Shown: piece by piece, positions 21,454-32,203 of the stretch
Position numbering within the stretch: the first letter of the stretch is position 1
Layout: every line of letters starts with the position of its first letter
DNA from: Pseudocercospora fijiensis CIRAD86
Taxonomy: Eukaryota > Ascomycota > Dothideomycetes > Mycosphaerellales > Mycosphaerellaceae
Length of the DNA: 64,000 nt
NCBI RefSeq assembly: GCF_000340215.1
Contig: NW_006921534.1
Location: 4,029,041-4,093,040, forward strand
Reading direction: 5' to 3'
Notes under the pieces: model-generated
Seen by the model: only the letters and a program-made list of their open reading frames with translations
Databases searched by the model: none
Told to the model about the DNA's origin: nothing
Translations under genes and position numbers: made by a program

Positions 21454-22056
21454 TCAATCCTCCTCCCACCTCCTATCGAGCGTAATCAAAGTCGGCCGAC
21501 TTACACCCAGAACCTCCTCAACCTGCTTCCAAGGCTGCTTCCTCAAAACCCTTACAGTCTCAAACATAGCCCCAACCACATGCCTAGTCATATCACTCAT
21601 CTCAAACTCCCTCAACTTCTTCGGCGGATGTGGCCTAGCAAGAAGAATCTTCCCATGGTACTCCTTCGCCCAAGCCATCAAATTGCTCCAGGATGGCGAG
21701 TCGAGCGGAACAGACAGTGTGTAACTGAGAAGTCGCTGTTCGAGTTCCGAATCTGCAGTGCAGATGCACGCGATGAACTTTCTGAGCAAAGCTGGGTGGA
21801 AAGCATGGATGGTGGTCTTGAAGCGGTTCTCATAGTAAAAAATCTTGAGAGTTTCGCGGCGGACTTGTTTGTTGACTCGAGTGAGAGCTGGACGGGAGAA
21901 TCCGGTCGATGATATGGAAATTTTCTCGTTGTTGGCGGTGAGGAGGACGAGACGGTAGATTCTGTTGCGGAGCTCGCCTGGGAGGGTGAGCAATCGGCAC
22001 TTCTGCTCGTCTTTGGCGCTTGGTGTGTTGGCCTGCTTCGGTGTTGGCTGTGACAT
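21454..22056 (-). CDS. F-box-like LPxELRN domain protein
   Basis: A single exon of 200 codons. After a short polar N-terminus (MSQPTPKQANTPSAKDEQK) comes LLTLPGELRNRIYRLVLL, then SRPALTRVNKQVRRETLKIFYYENRFKT, the typical order of a large, lineage-expanded family of small Dothideomycete proteins whose first helix resembles an F-box. The C-terminal half (SYTLSVPLDSPSWSNLMAWA...) is less conserved. A role as SCF substrate adaptor is often inferred for such proteins but rarely shown, and the sequence does not prove it. The gene faces the truncated relative at 21204-21323. Confidence 0.72.
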   Translation of the reverse strand: MSQPTPKQANTPSAKDEQKCRLLTLPGELRNRIYRLVLLTANNEKISISSTGFSRPALTRVNKQVRRETLKIFYYENRFKTTIHAFHPALLRKFIACICTADSELEQRLLSYTLSVPLDSPSWSNLMAWAKEYHGKILLARPHPPKKLREFEMSDMTRHVVGAMFETVRVLRKQPWKQVEEVLGVSRPTLITLDRRWEED

Positions 22057-22427
22057 TGTTTTTATTTAGCAAAGATTTAGGGAGAAAGAGAGAGAGAGAG
22101 AGAGTAGTATTCTACGGAAATAGCGGCGAAGCACGGGCCGTGCTAGAAAGTTGGCCAAGAATCGCATGCGGATGATTCACGAAAGTTGAACGTGCTTCTC
22201 ACCACCTCACCTGAGCAAGACATTTTTGCGAATCATTGGAGGCTTGTGCACTCAGTTTGATTCGGCTTGACCTGATCTATGAGATGGAAAGAATCCAGCG
22301 TGCGGTTGTCTTCAAGGAACCATCCCAGGTCATCGTGCTTGCGGCTTCACCAATGCTATGAAGCGCTTCTAGAGAATGTGCCTGAACCTCCCGCTATGCA
22401 TAAACGAATAGATGCTACCGGTGCCGT
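22057..22427. other. interval with (AG)9 microsatellite
   Basis: This lies between the F-box-like start (minus) and the Ufd2 stop (minus). It holds an (AG)9 run at about 22087-22104, just upstream of the F-box-like gene, probably in its 5' UTR or promoter. No coding evidence. Confidence 0.6.
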
Positions 22428-25400
22428 TCATCCCTCAGTCGTGTCCATAGCATCGGCTGCAGCGGCCCTGGCTGCGGCTCGTTCAGCCTTCTTCTCTGCT
22501 TTGAAAGCTTCAATCTTGGCCTTCAGCTCCATGTCCGGTATTACCTCCTCGATCTTTAGAGGTACCCGGTTGAATGGATCGGTTGGATCACTGAGCAAGT
22601 GACTTCTTATCGTGCTCCGATCGATGACGTTCTTCGAGCTGGGCAGAATGACCGGATCAGACATGATGTCAAAGACGAGAGGATCCATAAACTCGTCAGG
22701 AATCTCTCCAAGATCGGCCTCTTCTTGCTCTTCCAAAGCCTTAGCCTCCGCGACCTTCTTGCCAAGCTCCTCCCATACACGAAGCTCATCTGGCGACTTC
22801 ATGGCTGTCTTGCGCATGATGCGAGCAGCTTCGGTGAAATTCGCTGGCTTGTAGGAGCGTCCATCGCGAGCGATTGCTTGCACAAAGGTCTCCTTGTGTG
22901 ATAGATTTTGGAAGACGGTGAGGATATCTGCTAGCAGTTGGGCGGGCCGGAATTTGTACTCTTCCTTGTTGTCAACCTTCAGGTCGGTGCTCTTCGGTCC
23001 AACCATGGAATCGAGGTTGTAGTCCAGCATGTCTGCCAATCGCGTGACAATTTCCTTCATGGTGAAAGCATCGGCGAGCGTCTCGGTGAAGAGAATGAGC
23101 GCCTCCATAGTCTCGTTGGTAAGCTGCATGTAGCTCTTTGCCTTGCCTTTGGTGTCCTCGAGGAGCTCCAACTTCTCTCTTCGCTGCTCTTCATTGAGTC
23201 CTTGCATCACGGCCGGGTCATTGACCTCCTTCTGCAAATGATTGATCTTGACGAAACTCGACAGTGCCTCATCGAGCACAAAGGTGACATCGTTGACCAT
23301 CATGTTAACGAATTGAACGAAAAAGTCGGTATTAACTTTAGCTTCCTTCGCAAGATTCTCGCGATACAGTGTGTTAACCCAGATCTTTTTGATGACCTGG
23401 AAGATCTCGAAGCGGATGTTGAACTTGTCGTAGAATTGGTTGTGCGTGCCCGAGCGCTCAGCTTCGATGTATGCACTCATCAAGGCATGCAGCAAGTTCT
23501 TGTGCGCGAAGTCTGAGCCAATCAACACATCGCCCAAGACGCCGCGTTGGTGGTTGTAATACGGTGACACGCCGTAGAACAAGATAGTGACAAGTCCAGA
23601 CTTTACGCCTGGATTCTTGACCCATTCCGGACTGCGCAAGAAGGCGATGCAGACCTGCACAATCTCTTCGCACTGCTGGGGGGTAATGATGTGAGGGATG
23701 TTCGCTGTAATGAATTTGAAGTTGCCGACGATGTCTTCCAGGAAATATTCTGGGAGACACTTGAAGACATCGGGCTGCTCGGACGGGAGCGGCAATTGAA
23801 GCTTCTCCTTGGGCAGGTTCTGGCGAGACGCAAGGCGAAGCACCCACACAATGACATAGCGCATCAGACCCATGGAGCGCGCTTGACTGACATCGTCGAG
23901 AAGGACTCCTTGGGTGGCATGAATGAAGCTCCACATGTCGTCGATCCGCTTCTTCATCTTGTTAAGAGCCTCGTCATACCTTGCCAAGTAGGCCGGCTGA
24001 TTGAGGTATTTGGCGCGTTCGGCTTCTGCAGCAACGAGTTCTTTCTCGTGATACTTGATGTTCCGACGAATGTTCTCGATGTTGGTCTGTGCAGCCTCCG
24101 TACCATAATGATGTGCGGCGACTGCCAAGAAGAATGCCTCTGAGATGAAGTTGCTCGTGCCATCAGCCTTTTGCGAGTAAAAGTTGTCGGCCGTTTGTTG
24201 GTCGGCATTGATTTTCGTCTCATCGGAAATATCAACTCTGGGATTTCGCCGCAGGTAGTCGACATCAATCTTCTCGATCTTGCCAAATTGTGCGTCGATG
24301 AAGGGTTCGCACAGGCGGGTGAGGGTATCAGTGACATTGACCATGAAACCATCGGAGGAGACAATTCTAGGATCAGACCTCATAGCTCGCTTCTTGTGGT
24401 TCTTGTTTACGCATAGCGCAAACCAGTTGAGCATGCGTTCTCGTGACGCAGCACCAGTTCGCACGATACCGTTGGCAATCTCAAAGAGAATCTCTTGGTG
24501 TGTCCGGAGCGTCAATCGGATGGCGTTCTGTGCAGCGGCAATGAAATTCCGATCTCTAGTTTTAGGCGCAGAGAAATAATTGCTCGCTACCTCTTGCTGC
24601 ATCGGCGATAAGCGGAAGAATGGGCCTAGGAGCGTTGTGGTCTCGATATTCTGCGCTTCGACGTCTGAAGGGGCCCATTTCGCGGACTGTGTGACAGCGT
24701 CGACAATTTTCGGGAAGCGAATGAGGCTTCGCATAGCCGTAATGTATGCTTGGTAATCCTCAAGCATATTTGATTTCGATAATCGAGCGCTGAGTTCCTC
24801 AACAGCACCGACTATTGCCTGGAAAGGTGGTTAGTGAGTCGCTTCGATATTGGCTTTGAGGAGACACTGCGGCGTACGAAACGCGCTGCATGTCTGCTCT
24901 TGTTCATGGTGCTGGATTGCTTACCTCCTTGATACCCTCGTCCTCCTCAAAGCGCGCAGCAGCCTCGGTCAAGAATTCTGTGCAAATTCCATGATCACCC
25001 TCGATATCTGGGACCAGCATATGGTCTACCAGAGCATCGGACGAGGAGCTCTGGTTCGCATAGAGGTCATCATCACCGCCAAACATCTCAGGCATAGTGA
25101 CCGCGAATATGCAATAGCTCATGCTGAGCCGCTTTGCTTCCTTCAAGATGGCATCCTTGGGGTCGATCGGGTCTCTCGAGCCGCGCACAGCTCGACTTGC
25201 TCGCTTGAAGGTCTGCAAAAAGTACTCAAAAATCTTGCCGTTTGGCGCATGTCCAGCCGCTTCTGTCAGGATGCCATCGCCCATATCCACATTCAGCAGG
25301 GCGGGCTGATTTGATTGCTCCAAGTCATCTTTGGTGCTCGCCAGGAATATCAGCTTGTTGCCGTGTGAGTCCTTAACCTCTTCTGGCTTGAGAGTGACTC

Positions 25401-25833
25401 TGAAGATGTGGCGAAGAATGCGGTCCTGCCATGCCTCAAAGCTCTCAGCAGCTCTCTCTCTAGGCCGCGACTGAGTCCGCTCTGGTTTGCTTGGCTGTAC
25501 TGTCGTTTGCGGAGTCACAGTGATCTTGACAGGCTCCTTCTTTTCGGGCTCCTTCTGCGCGGCCAGTTGGTCGAATGGATTCTCGCGGGTCGCGGGCGCT
25601 GAAGCGTTGTCGGTGGCACCGTCTGTGGTTGGTGGGGGTGTCGATGATGAGTTTCCGCCGTTCTGAGCTCGCGGCGGTCTTGCGCTCGATGGTGCGCCCA
25701 GCTTGGCCAGACGCTTAGCACGGATCTGTCACATCCATGTCAGTGTCATTCATGTCAACGGTATGCCGCATGTCAACGGCGATAGATGAAAGTTGCGAAC
25801 CTTGTCGGCATCAGCTTGTGTGGAATCGTCCAT
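22428..25833 (-). CDS. UFD2: ubiquitin conjugation factor E4 (Ufd2)
   Basis: Three exons on the minus strand: 25801-25833, 24925-25725, 22428-24818; 3225 nt, 1074 codons, the expected Ufd2 size. The first exon is only 11 codons (MDDSTQADADK); the next starts IRAKRLAKLGAP. Introns are 75 and 106 nt, the latter with a CTAAC branch. A disordered Pro/Thr/Ser N-terminus leads to the long helical Ufd2 core (for example SFEAWQDRILRHIFRVTL and MLEDYQAYITAMRSLIRFP). The C-terminus is a U-box: IPDEFMDPLVFDIMSDPVIL, then STIRSHLLSDPTDPFNRVPL. Known role: it extends ubiquitin chains on substrates handed over by Cdc48/p97. The tail is Ala/Lys-rich. Everything looks intact. Confidence 0.93.
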
Positions 25834-26805
25834 CTTGCGTTTACGCCTGCGCCGTCGCTTTTTTTTCGACGAAGCAGTGAGTGGTAGAAAGAATGGCGGC
25901 GGCCAGACTAGACAATCAAAAGACATCCAGATGGACCAGCTGCATGTCGAAAGTCGAGACGCAACTGAGGCAGCGAACGACAAACGACGTCAGGCAGGGT
26001 TCGGCACGGAGCTGGGGCCGTCGCGAAAGCGCGTCAAAGCGTCTCACGCGAGGCGGCGTCTTTCCTTCACCTTCTCTCGATTGGTAATGCTCAAGCCGAT
26101 AACACTATGGACATCGCTGGGCCTTTGTCGGCGTCTGCTCTGCTGGATGCAATGCGGGCGGCAGGGCACTAGATGAGGCCCGCCTTACACGGGTTCTCAT
26201 CCAACATCAGCATTCCGAAATTCACAAAGGTTTGAAGGATGATGTTCATTAATACAGATTACCTATGGAAAGTGCTTCGTAACAGCCATGCCACCACTGC
26301 ACATCAGACTACTTTCACCGCGCTGCTCGACACTCAGATCCCAAAGGGCATCTAAAACATGAATCCAATGACGGATGGCCGCCTGAGACACCTCCAGTCG
26401 TGCCAGAATAAAGCAAACCACAACGGATGCCGATTTCTCTCTCGGAACCCGGCGAGGTGGAGTAGAGCACAGAACAACATGACCTTGCAAGGCTGTCCGG
26501 AAGAACACGAAAGTGAGCTTTTGGGCAACAAGATCCACCTCTCACTCGGCATGCTCCTCTTCATTTACATCGCTCGTGTAAGAGATATTAGGATCGGGGA
26601 GGTTGCTTGGGTTGTACTGGACGCAGTTATGGATTGGGCGTTCCGGTATGATACGATTGCGCTTCAGGTAATCGACGTGGCCACTGGGCGTGAAGTGAAT
26701 GCTGGGCCTGGACTGGCTTTTTAGAGATATCAAGCCCATCTCCAGCACTTGTACGGAGGAGTCACTTCTCAGAATCCATGATTTCCGTGTGGATTGATTT
26801 CGTGC
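25834..26805. other. intergenic interval, Ufd2 upstream region
   Basis: About 970 bp upstream of Ufd2 and downstream of the NMN adenylyltransferase gene, both minus. Two minus frames (26542-26748 and 26263-26538) share a frame, separated by a stop that sits next to a GTGAG donor-like site. They have no family motif, so I do not call a gene, but an unannotated small spliced gene is possible. Confidence 0.45.
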
Positions 26806-27747
26806 TCAGGCCATCTTTGCCCCAGTGGCGTCTTCCTCATAAAATCTCTGCTTCTGCACCCACGACGCGACTCCAGGCGTGCAGAGCTTCTTTACAGTCT
26901 CCCAATCGGCAGCCTTCGCTGCTTTGCGAATCTTCGTACTACTCACGCCAATCTTCGGATTTGGCGGCACAAGCTCGACTTGCTGCGCCCACTCTTTTTT
27001 GCCTCCATCTTTCTCCATGTCACCATTTCCAAGCTTTGCAGCAAAGGCTCTCTGCTCCTCGACACTTCCATACTCATCATCAGGTCTCAGTGTAACACGC
27101 AATCGATGTCCGGCATCAAAGTAAGGATTCAAAGCGGAGAAAGGAGGATCGAATTTATCCTTGTAGTACTTTGCCGCGAAGAAGCGAGTCAATGTATCAA
27201 AGCCTACGAGGTGGATATGATGGGGGTTGTCCGGATACCATTCCAAGCCCTCGGTCTCTATTGCACGAGATTTGTCGGTATAGTATGGTGCGGTGGTGAC
27301 TCCGATATCAACAGGAACAGGATCGATGTCGCTTTCTCGCGATGAACTGTCCAGGAGATCTCGGGCAAAGACGGTCATCATGGATAGTCGTTGTTCGAAC
27401 GAGGCTGGACTTGGTGCCTTGTCTGCGTTCATGACTGCGAACAGGAGAAGTAGCCGATGAGGTTTGGCATACTGGCTTGCTGATGATCGATGCAATGCAG
27501 ATTGAGCCAGCGTCCGATGTGCTATAGAAGGTGGATTGAAGGAGGAATCCAGGATGAAAAGCGTTCTGGGAGACTCATCTCGATGTGCTGTCTTTGGCTC
27601 TTGCGGAAATTCATGGCTCGGATGCACTGTCTTTAGAAGACGAAATTTTGAGCCTGAACTTTGGAAAGACTTAAGTGCCAATTCCAGCTCAGGCACAAGC
27701 TTGCTGAAAGGTTGCATTCTCGAGGCCATGGCGGTCTCAGTCGTCAT
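26806..27747 (-). CDS. POF1: nicotinamide mononucleotide adenylyltransferase, Pof1 type
   Basis: A single exon of 313 codons with the start at 27747 (MTTETAMASRMQPFSKL); a start at 27822 or 27729 is also possible. The nucleotidyltransferase fold is marked by TLFILDSSFNPPSIAHRTLA (the variant of the HxGH nucleotide-binding loop used by Pof1-like NMNATs) and near the end by IGVSSTKIRKAAKAADWE (the SSTxxR motif). HIHLVGFDTLTRFF lies between. Known role: transfer of AMP from ATP to NMN to make NAD+; the yeast relative Pof1 has also been linked to protein quality control. It shares an upstream region with MET6, transcribed divergently; a functional link (NAD and one-carbon metabolism) is only speculation. 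Confidence 0.82.
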   Translation of the reverse strand: MTTETAMASRMQPFSKLVPELELALKSFQSSGSKFRLLKTVHPSHEFPQEPKTAHRDESPRTLFILDSSFNPPSIAHRTLAQSALHRSSASQYAKPHRLLLLFAVMNADKAPSPASFEQRLSMMTVFARDLLDSSSRESDIDPVPVDIGVTTAPYYTDKSRAIETEGLEWYPDNPHHIHLVGFDTLTRFFAAKYYKDKFDPPFSALNPYFDAGHRLRVTLRPDDEYGSVEEQRAFAAKLGNGDMEKDGGKKEWAQQVELVPPNPKIGVSSTKIRKAAKAADWETVKKLCTPGVASWVQKQRFYEEDATGAKMA

Positions 27748-28277
27748 TGTATCGGCATTGCAGGATTTCAGGCCTCTCAGGCTTGATGTTGCGTGGTTCG
27801 TGATGGAGCACGCAATCAGCATCGGCTTCGTGGAATGATTGATGCTGCCCGACCTCAAAGAATTATACAGTACGGCCTTCACGTTTCTGGAGGTGCTGGG
27901 TGAAAAGAAGCGGTGACATTTCAGGAGGCAGCCATGATGATGCACGTTGGTGCAGTCGAGCACACCGATCCCTCAGAAATGTTGAAGTGCTCTGCTCTGC
28001 TCTGCCACTTTGTCTGCAGCAAGGGCCAAATGCTGAGCTTTGCGGAGGAATGCAGGCTCCCGATTGGCCAATCGCCGCATACAATTGTCCAGCCGACAGC
28101 GGGGTATGGGAAAAGTCAGCTCTTTTCTTTCTGCTGCCACCATCCCTCTCTCCCACACACATCACCTCCTCTCTTTCCTCACTATCACCCTCAATTACTC
28201 CTTCGAACCACATTCGAAGTCTCGTAGCAGCAGCAACACCACTCAATCCCCTCAAGCCGCTGCACAACACCATCACC
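27748..28277. promoter_or_regulatory. divergent promoter region, POF1 / MET6
   Basis: 530 bp between the head-to-head starts. The MET6 side ends in a long C/T-rich leader (about 28130-28215), typical of strongly expressed fungal genes, and the ATG sits in the strong context CATCACCATGG. The frame remains open upstream of the MET6 ATG to 27900 but has no similarity to the enzyme. Confidence 0.6.
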
Positions 28278-30587
28278 ATGGTGCAATCCTCCGTTTTGGG
28301 CTTCCCTCGCATGGGAAAGCTCCGTGACCTCAAGAAGGCCAACGAGGCCTACTGGGCCGACAAGCTCTCCCGCGACGAGCTCCTCGCCGAGGCCAAGAGA
28401 CTGAGACTCGAGCACTGGAAGATTCAGAAAGACGCTGGCGTCGACATCATCCCAAGCAACGACTTCTCACACTACGACCATGTGCTCGACCACATTCAGA
28501 TGTTCTCCGCTGTGCCGGAGCGATACAGCAAGCACAAGCTCCACGCCATCGACGAGTACTTCGCCATGGGTCGTGGACACCAGAAGGAGAACGTGGACGT
28601 GCCATCCCTGGAGATGGTGAAGTGGTTCGACTCCAACTACCACTACGTCAAGCCAACCCTGCAAGATGGCCAGACTTTCAAACTTGTGGACAATGCCAAG
28701 CCAGTTGCTGAGTTCAACGAGGCCAAGGAGGCCGGCATCATCACTCGTCCCGTCATCCTTGGTCCAGTCTCTTTCCTCCACCTCGGAAAGGCTGACCGTG
28801 GCTCGTCCGTCGACCCCATCACCCTTCTTGACAAGCTCCTCCCAGTCTACGAGGAGCTGCTCACCCAGCTCAAGGCTGCCGGTGCTGAGACCGTCCAGAT
28901 CGACGAGCCAGTCCTCGTCTTCGACCTCCCAAAGAAGACCCGCGATGCATTCAAGCCAGCCTACGAGAAGCTCACTGCTCTCCAGGGCGGCAAGGGCTCG
29001 CAGCTCGTCCTCGCCACCTACTTCGGCGATGTCATCCACAACTTCGACGTGATTGACGCGGCTCTTACTGGTACATACGCTTTCCATGTTGACCTCGTCC
29101 GTCACCCAGAGCAGCTCGCCAAGGTCGCTGAGCACCTCGGCCCCAAGCAGGTCCTTTCTGCTGGTGTCGTTGACGGCCGTAACATTTGGAAGACCAACTT
29201 CAAGAACGCCATTGAGCTCCTCGAGACCGCTATCCAGAAGCTTGGCAAGGAGCGTGTTATCGTCGCCACCTCCAGCTCGCTTCTCCACACCCCACACACC
29301 CTCGCCAGCGAGAAGAACCTCGATGACGAGGTCCGTGACTGGTTCTCGTTCGCCTCTGAAAAGGCTATCGAGGTTGCCATTCTGGCCAAGGCTGTCACTG
29401 ACGGCCCAGATGCTGTCCGCTCCCAGCTTGAGGCCAACGCCGTGAGCATGCAGAGCCGTGCCACATCCAAGCGCACCAACAACCCCGCCGTCAAGGAGCG
29501 CATGGCTGCCGTCAAGAAGGAGGACTACGAGCGCAAGTCTGGCTTCACCGCTCGCTACGAGGCTCAGAAGAAGCACCTCAACTTGCCAATCTTCCCAACT
29601 ACCACCATCGGTTCCTTCCCCCAGACCAAGGAGATCCGTATCCAGCGCAACAAGTTCACCAAGGGCGAGATCACTCCAGAGGAGTACGAGAAGTTTATTG
29701 AAAAGGAGATCGACGAGGTTGTCCGCATTCAGGAAGAGCTCGGCCTCGATGTCCTCGTCCACGGTGAGCCAGAGCGCAACGACATGGTGCAATACTTCGG
29801 TGAGCGCCTTGACGGCTATGTCTTCACCACCCACGCCTGGGTCCAGTCATACGGATCTCGCTGTGTCCGACCACCAATCCTTGTTGGCGACGTCTCCCGC
29901 CCAGCACCGATGACCGTTAAGGAGAGCAAGTACGCCGCCAGCATCAGCAAGAAGCCAATGAAGGGTATGCTGACTGGTCCAATCACTTGCCTGCGATGGT
30001 CGTTTCCACGTGACGACGTCCACCAGTCTGTCCAGGCTGCTCAGCTTGCTCTTGCTCTTCGTGACGAGGTCGTTGACCTTGAGAAGGCTGGCGTCTACGT
30101 CATCCAGGTCGATGAGCCAGCTCTCCGTGAGGGTCTTCCACTCCGTGCTGGCTCTGAGCGTGAGAAGTACCTCCAGTGGGCTGTCGACAGCTTCAAGCTT
30201 TCCACCGCCGGTGTTGAGGACTCTACCCAGATCCACTCTCACTTCTGCTACTCTGAGTTCCAGGACTTCTTCCACGCCATTGCTGCTCTCGATGCTGATG
30301 TTCTTTCCATCGAGAACAGCAAGTCTGATGCCAAGCTTCTGAAGGTCTTCATCGATGAGGCCTACCCACGTCACATCGGACCGGGTGTCTACGACATCCA
30401 CTCTCCACGTGTTCCGAGCGAGCAGGAGATCAAGGACCGCATCCAGGAGATGCTTCAGTACCTCAAGCCAGACCAGCTCTGGATCAACCCAGACTGCGGT
30501 CTCAAGACTCGCCAGTGGAAGGAGACCAAGGCCGCTCTGGTCAACATGGTCAACGCTGCCAAGTACTTCCGTGAGCAGCAGAAGTAG
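28278..30587 (+). CDS. MET6: cobalamin-independent methionine synthase
   Basis: An intronless gene of 769 codons, the standard length. The N-terminus is MVQSSVLGFPRMGKLRDLKKA. The N-terminal barrel includes QIDEPVLVFDLPKK; the C-terminal catalytic barrel starts at FPTTTIGSFPQTKEIRIQR and has VHGEPERNDMVQYF. Zinc/homocysteine ligands are present: His and Cys in QIHSHFCYSEF, and the late Cys in WINPDCGLKTR; DEPALREGLPLR is also present. Known role: transfers the methyl group of 5-methyl-tetrahydropteroylpolyglutamate to homocysteine. Codon choice is strongly biased (many C-ending codons), which fits high expression and creates a long shadow frame on the other strand. No defects seen. Confidence 0.98.
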   Translation: MVQSSVLGFPRMGKLRDLKKANEAYWADKLSRDELLAEAKRLRLEHWKIQKDAGVDIIPSNDFSHYDHVLDHIQMFSAVPERYSKHKLHAIDEYFAMGRGHQKENVDVPSLEMVKWFDSNYHYVKPTLQDGQTFKLVDNAKPVAEFNEAKEAGIITRPVILGPVSFLHLGKADRGSSVDPITLLDKLLPVYEELLTQLKAAGAETVQIDEPVLVFDLPKKTRDAFKPAYEKLTALQGGKGSQLVLATYFGDVIHNFDVIDAALTGTYAFHVDLVRHPEQLAKVAEHLGPKQVLSAGVVDGRNIWKTNFKNAIELLETAIQKLGKERVIVATSSSLLHTPHTLASEKNLDDEVRDWFSFASEKAIEVAILAKAVTDGPDAVRSQLEANAVSMQSRATSKRTNNPAVKERMAAVKKEDYERKSGFTARYEAQKKHLNLPIFPTTTIGSFPQTKEIRIQRNKFTKGEITPEEYEKFIEKEIDEVVRIQEELGLDVLVHGEPERNDMVQYFGERLDGYVFTTHAWVQSYGSRCVRPPILVGDVSRPAPMTVKESKYAASISKKPMKGMLTGPITCLRWSFPRDDVHQSVQAAQLALALRDEVVDLEKAGVYVIQVDEPALREGLPLRAGSEREKYLQWAVDSFKLSTAGVEDSTQIHSHFCYSEFQDFFHAIAALDADVLSIENSKSDAKLLKVFIDEAYPRHIGPGVYDIHSPRVPSEQEIKDRIQEMLQYLKPDQLWINPDCGLKTRQWKETKAALVNMVNAAKYFREQQK

Positions 30588-30969
30588 GCACTTTAACGTG
30601 ACTACTACTATAGAGGTTTGGAGTACGGCGCAAAGGGACATATTTGCAGTGCTTTGAACAGTTGCGGCACTCAACAGCTGCATTTTTCAACAATGATACC
30701 CAATTTTACTCAACGTCTGGTCAGCGATGGAGTTCAACAACAGGATGGGCGGGATGGTGTGATGATGGAATGAAAAGCTACCTTGCCTTGCGACGACCTC
30801 AACGATCGTCAAGAGTCGCGTCGATGGGGGGAATCCGCGACTCGGGTGAGTGGTAAATGCATGGGGCAGGCGCTTTTGATAGGTCATGGTAGCAGCTACC
30901 GATGTACTATTGATGAACATCTTCAACACAGCAAGCCCTATCTCCTAGTCTTTTCTTTTCGTAACTCCC
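30588..30969. other. intergenic interval
   Basis: The 3' flank of MET6 and upstream region of the next plus-strand gene. Nothing recognisable. Confidence 0.55.
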
Positions 30970-32102
30970 ATGTTGGATTCCGAGCGCTCCGAGATGGCCT
31001 CGACACCCACGCCGACGCCGTCAAGTCGCCCATCGGCCTCCTCAGATGGCGCTGGTGATAGTGAGAGCGATCGGGGGAAGAAGTGACAATTCTCAACTTT
31101 CACTCTCGGCCAATTAGCTGACGATGCTGCAGAACACTTGCTGTTGCTACGCCTGACATGCGGCGCCCGAGCAACATCTCTATCTTGTCGCCTGATATAC
31201 AGCGACCAGAAGAGGCGAGGCGTTCAAGTATCATGCCCAGCGATGCGCGCCGCTCCAGCATCCTGCCCTCTTCAATATACAACACCTCAAACTACAGCCG
31301 CTCTCGGCGTTCCGTGACTGTCAACGACGACGATGGCTCTCTCCTCATGGTCAAAGCCCTCCAGCGACACCAACAATCCAGAGACCTTTTCCGCTCCGAC
31401 ACTAAACGCCGCGAAAGCATGGCACCACAATTCAACGAGCTCTCTTTCGCCCGCGAAGATCAATAGGACGAGATTCCTTGGCGAAGCCGGCCAGCAGGCC
31501 ATCACAGAGGAGGCTACAACTTTCCCTACAAAGAACGCATCGGAACCGACCTCGTCTCCTGGGCCCGTTTCCCGTCGCACACCCGCACCGAACGAAGCCT
31601 TTCCGCCGGCCCCGCAGACGGTGTCACAACCCAAGACTGGGCCGCCATCCGCAATAAAACCGACGCAATCCTCGGAAAACACGGAACAGGTCGGAAACCC
31701 AGCAAAGTCACAGTTTTAAAACACATGTCCAAAAACATCGCCAACGTCGCGCACTATTACGCCACACTTCTCACATCTCCTCGCTCGTATCAAGGTCATA
31801 ATCGGAGGACGAGTATTGCGGCGGGTGTCGGTGATGTGGCGCATCCGGAGTTGGAAATGTTGGGGATGGTGAGTATGGAACATCATCATAGTCAGTCGGA
31901 ACATCGGCATTTGAAGGAGTTGGATGATACGCTGTTTTCGAATAGGTCCAGGGTTGGGACGGGGTTGAGTCGGAGTTCGACGGGGTTTTCTATGAGTGGG
32001 TGTGAGAATCCGTTTCGGCAGGGAAGTCCGTTTAAACAGGTGAGGACGAGTGCGAGTTTGGCGGAGGAGGATGAGGATGCGGATCCTTTGGCTGAGTCTT
32101 GA
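30970..32102 (+). pseudogene. unknown Ser/Arg-rich protein gene split by one in-frame TAG
   Basis: Exon 1, 30970-31082 (MLDSERSEMASTPTPTPSSR), and a 50-nt intron (31083-31132, GTGACA...CTGCAG with a CTGAC branch) lead in frame into 31133-32102. That second part is open to the TGA at 32100-32102 except for one TAG at 31464-31466. Protein-like sequence continues in the same frame on both sides: before it RRPSNISILSPDIQRPEEAR and REDQ; after it DEIPWRSRPAGHHRGGYNF, WARFPSHTRTERS and HMSKNIANVAHYYATLLTS. With the TAG bridged the product would be about 360 residues. Either the TAG is a nonsense change, or a poorly matched in-phase intron (31350-31466, GTCAAA...AATAG, 117 nt) removes it, or it is read through. 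I do not recognise the family. Confidence 0.6.
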
Positions 32103-32203
32103 TGATTATGATGGTTGTGGAGGCTTTGGAAAGACTGTTCTGCTTTGGAAAGAAGGAGATGTATGAGTTTGAACATGGGAAATTCTTTCTGGTCAGATAT
32201 CTA

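Noticed and set aside
26263..26748. Two in-frame minus ORFs separated by a stop near a GTGAG donor
   Set aside because: No family motif and no acceptable acceptor found; noted only as a possibility in the interval entry.
28467..29834. 455-codon minus-strand frame inside MET6
   Set aside because: A shadow of strong codon bias in MET6; Leu/Val/Asp-rich texture, no motif, and the plus-strand enzyme is beyond doubt. The same holds for the minus frame at 29847-30683.
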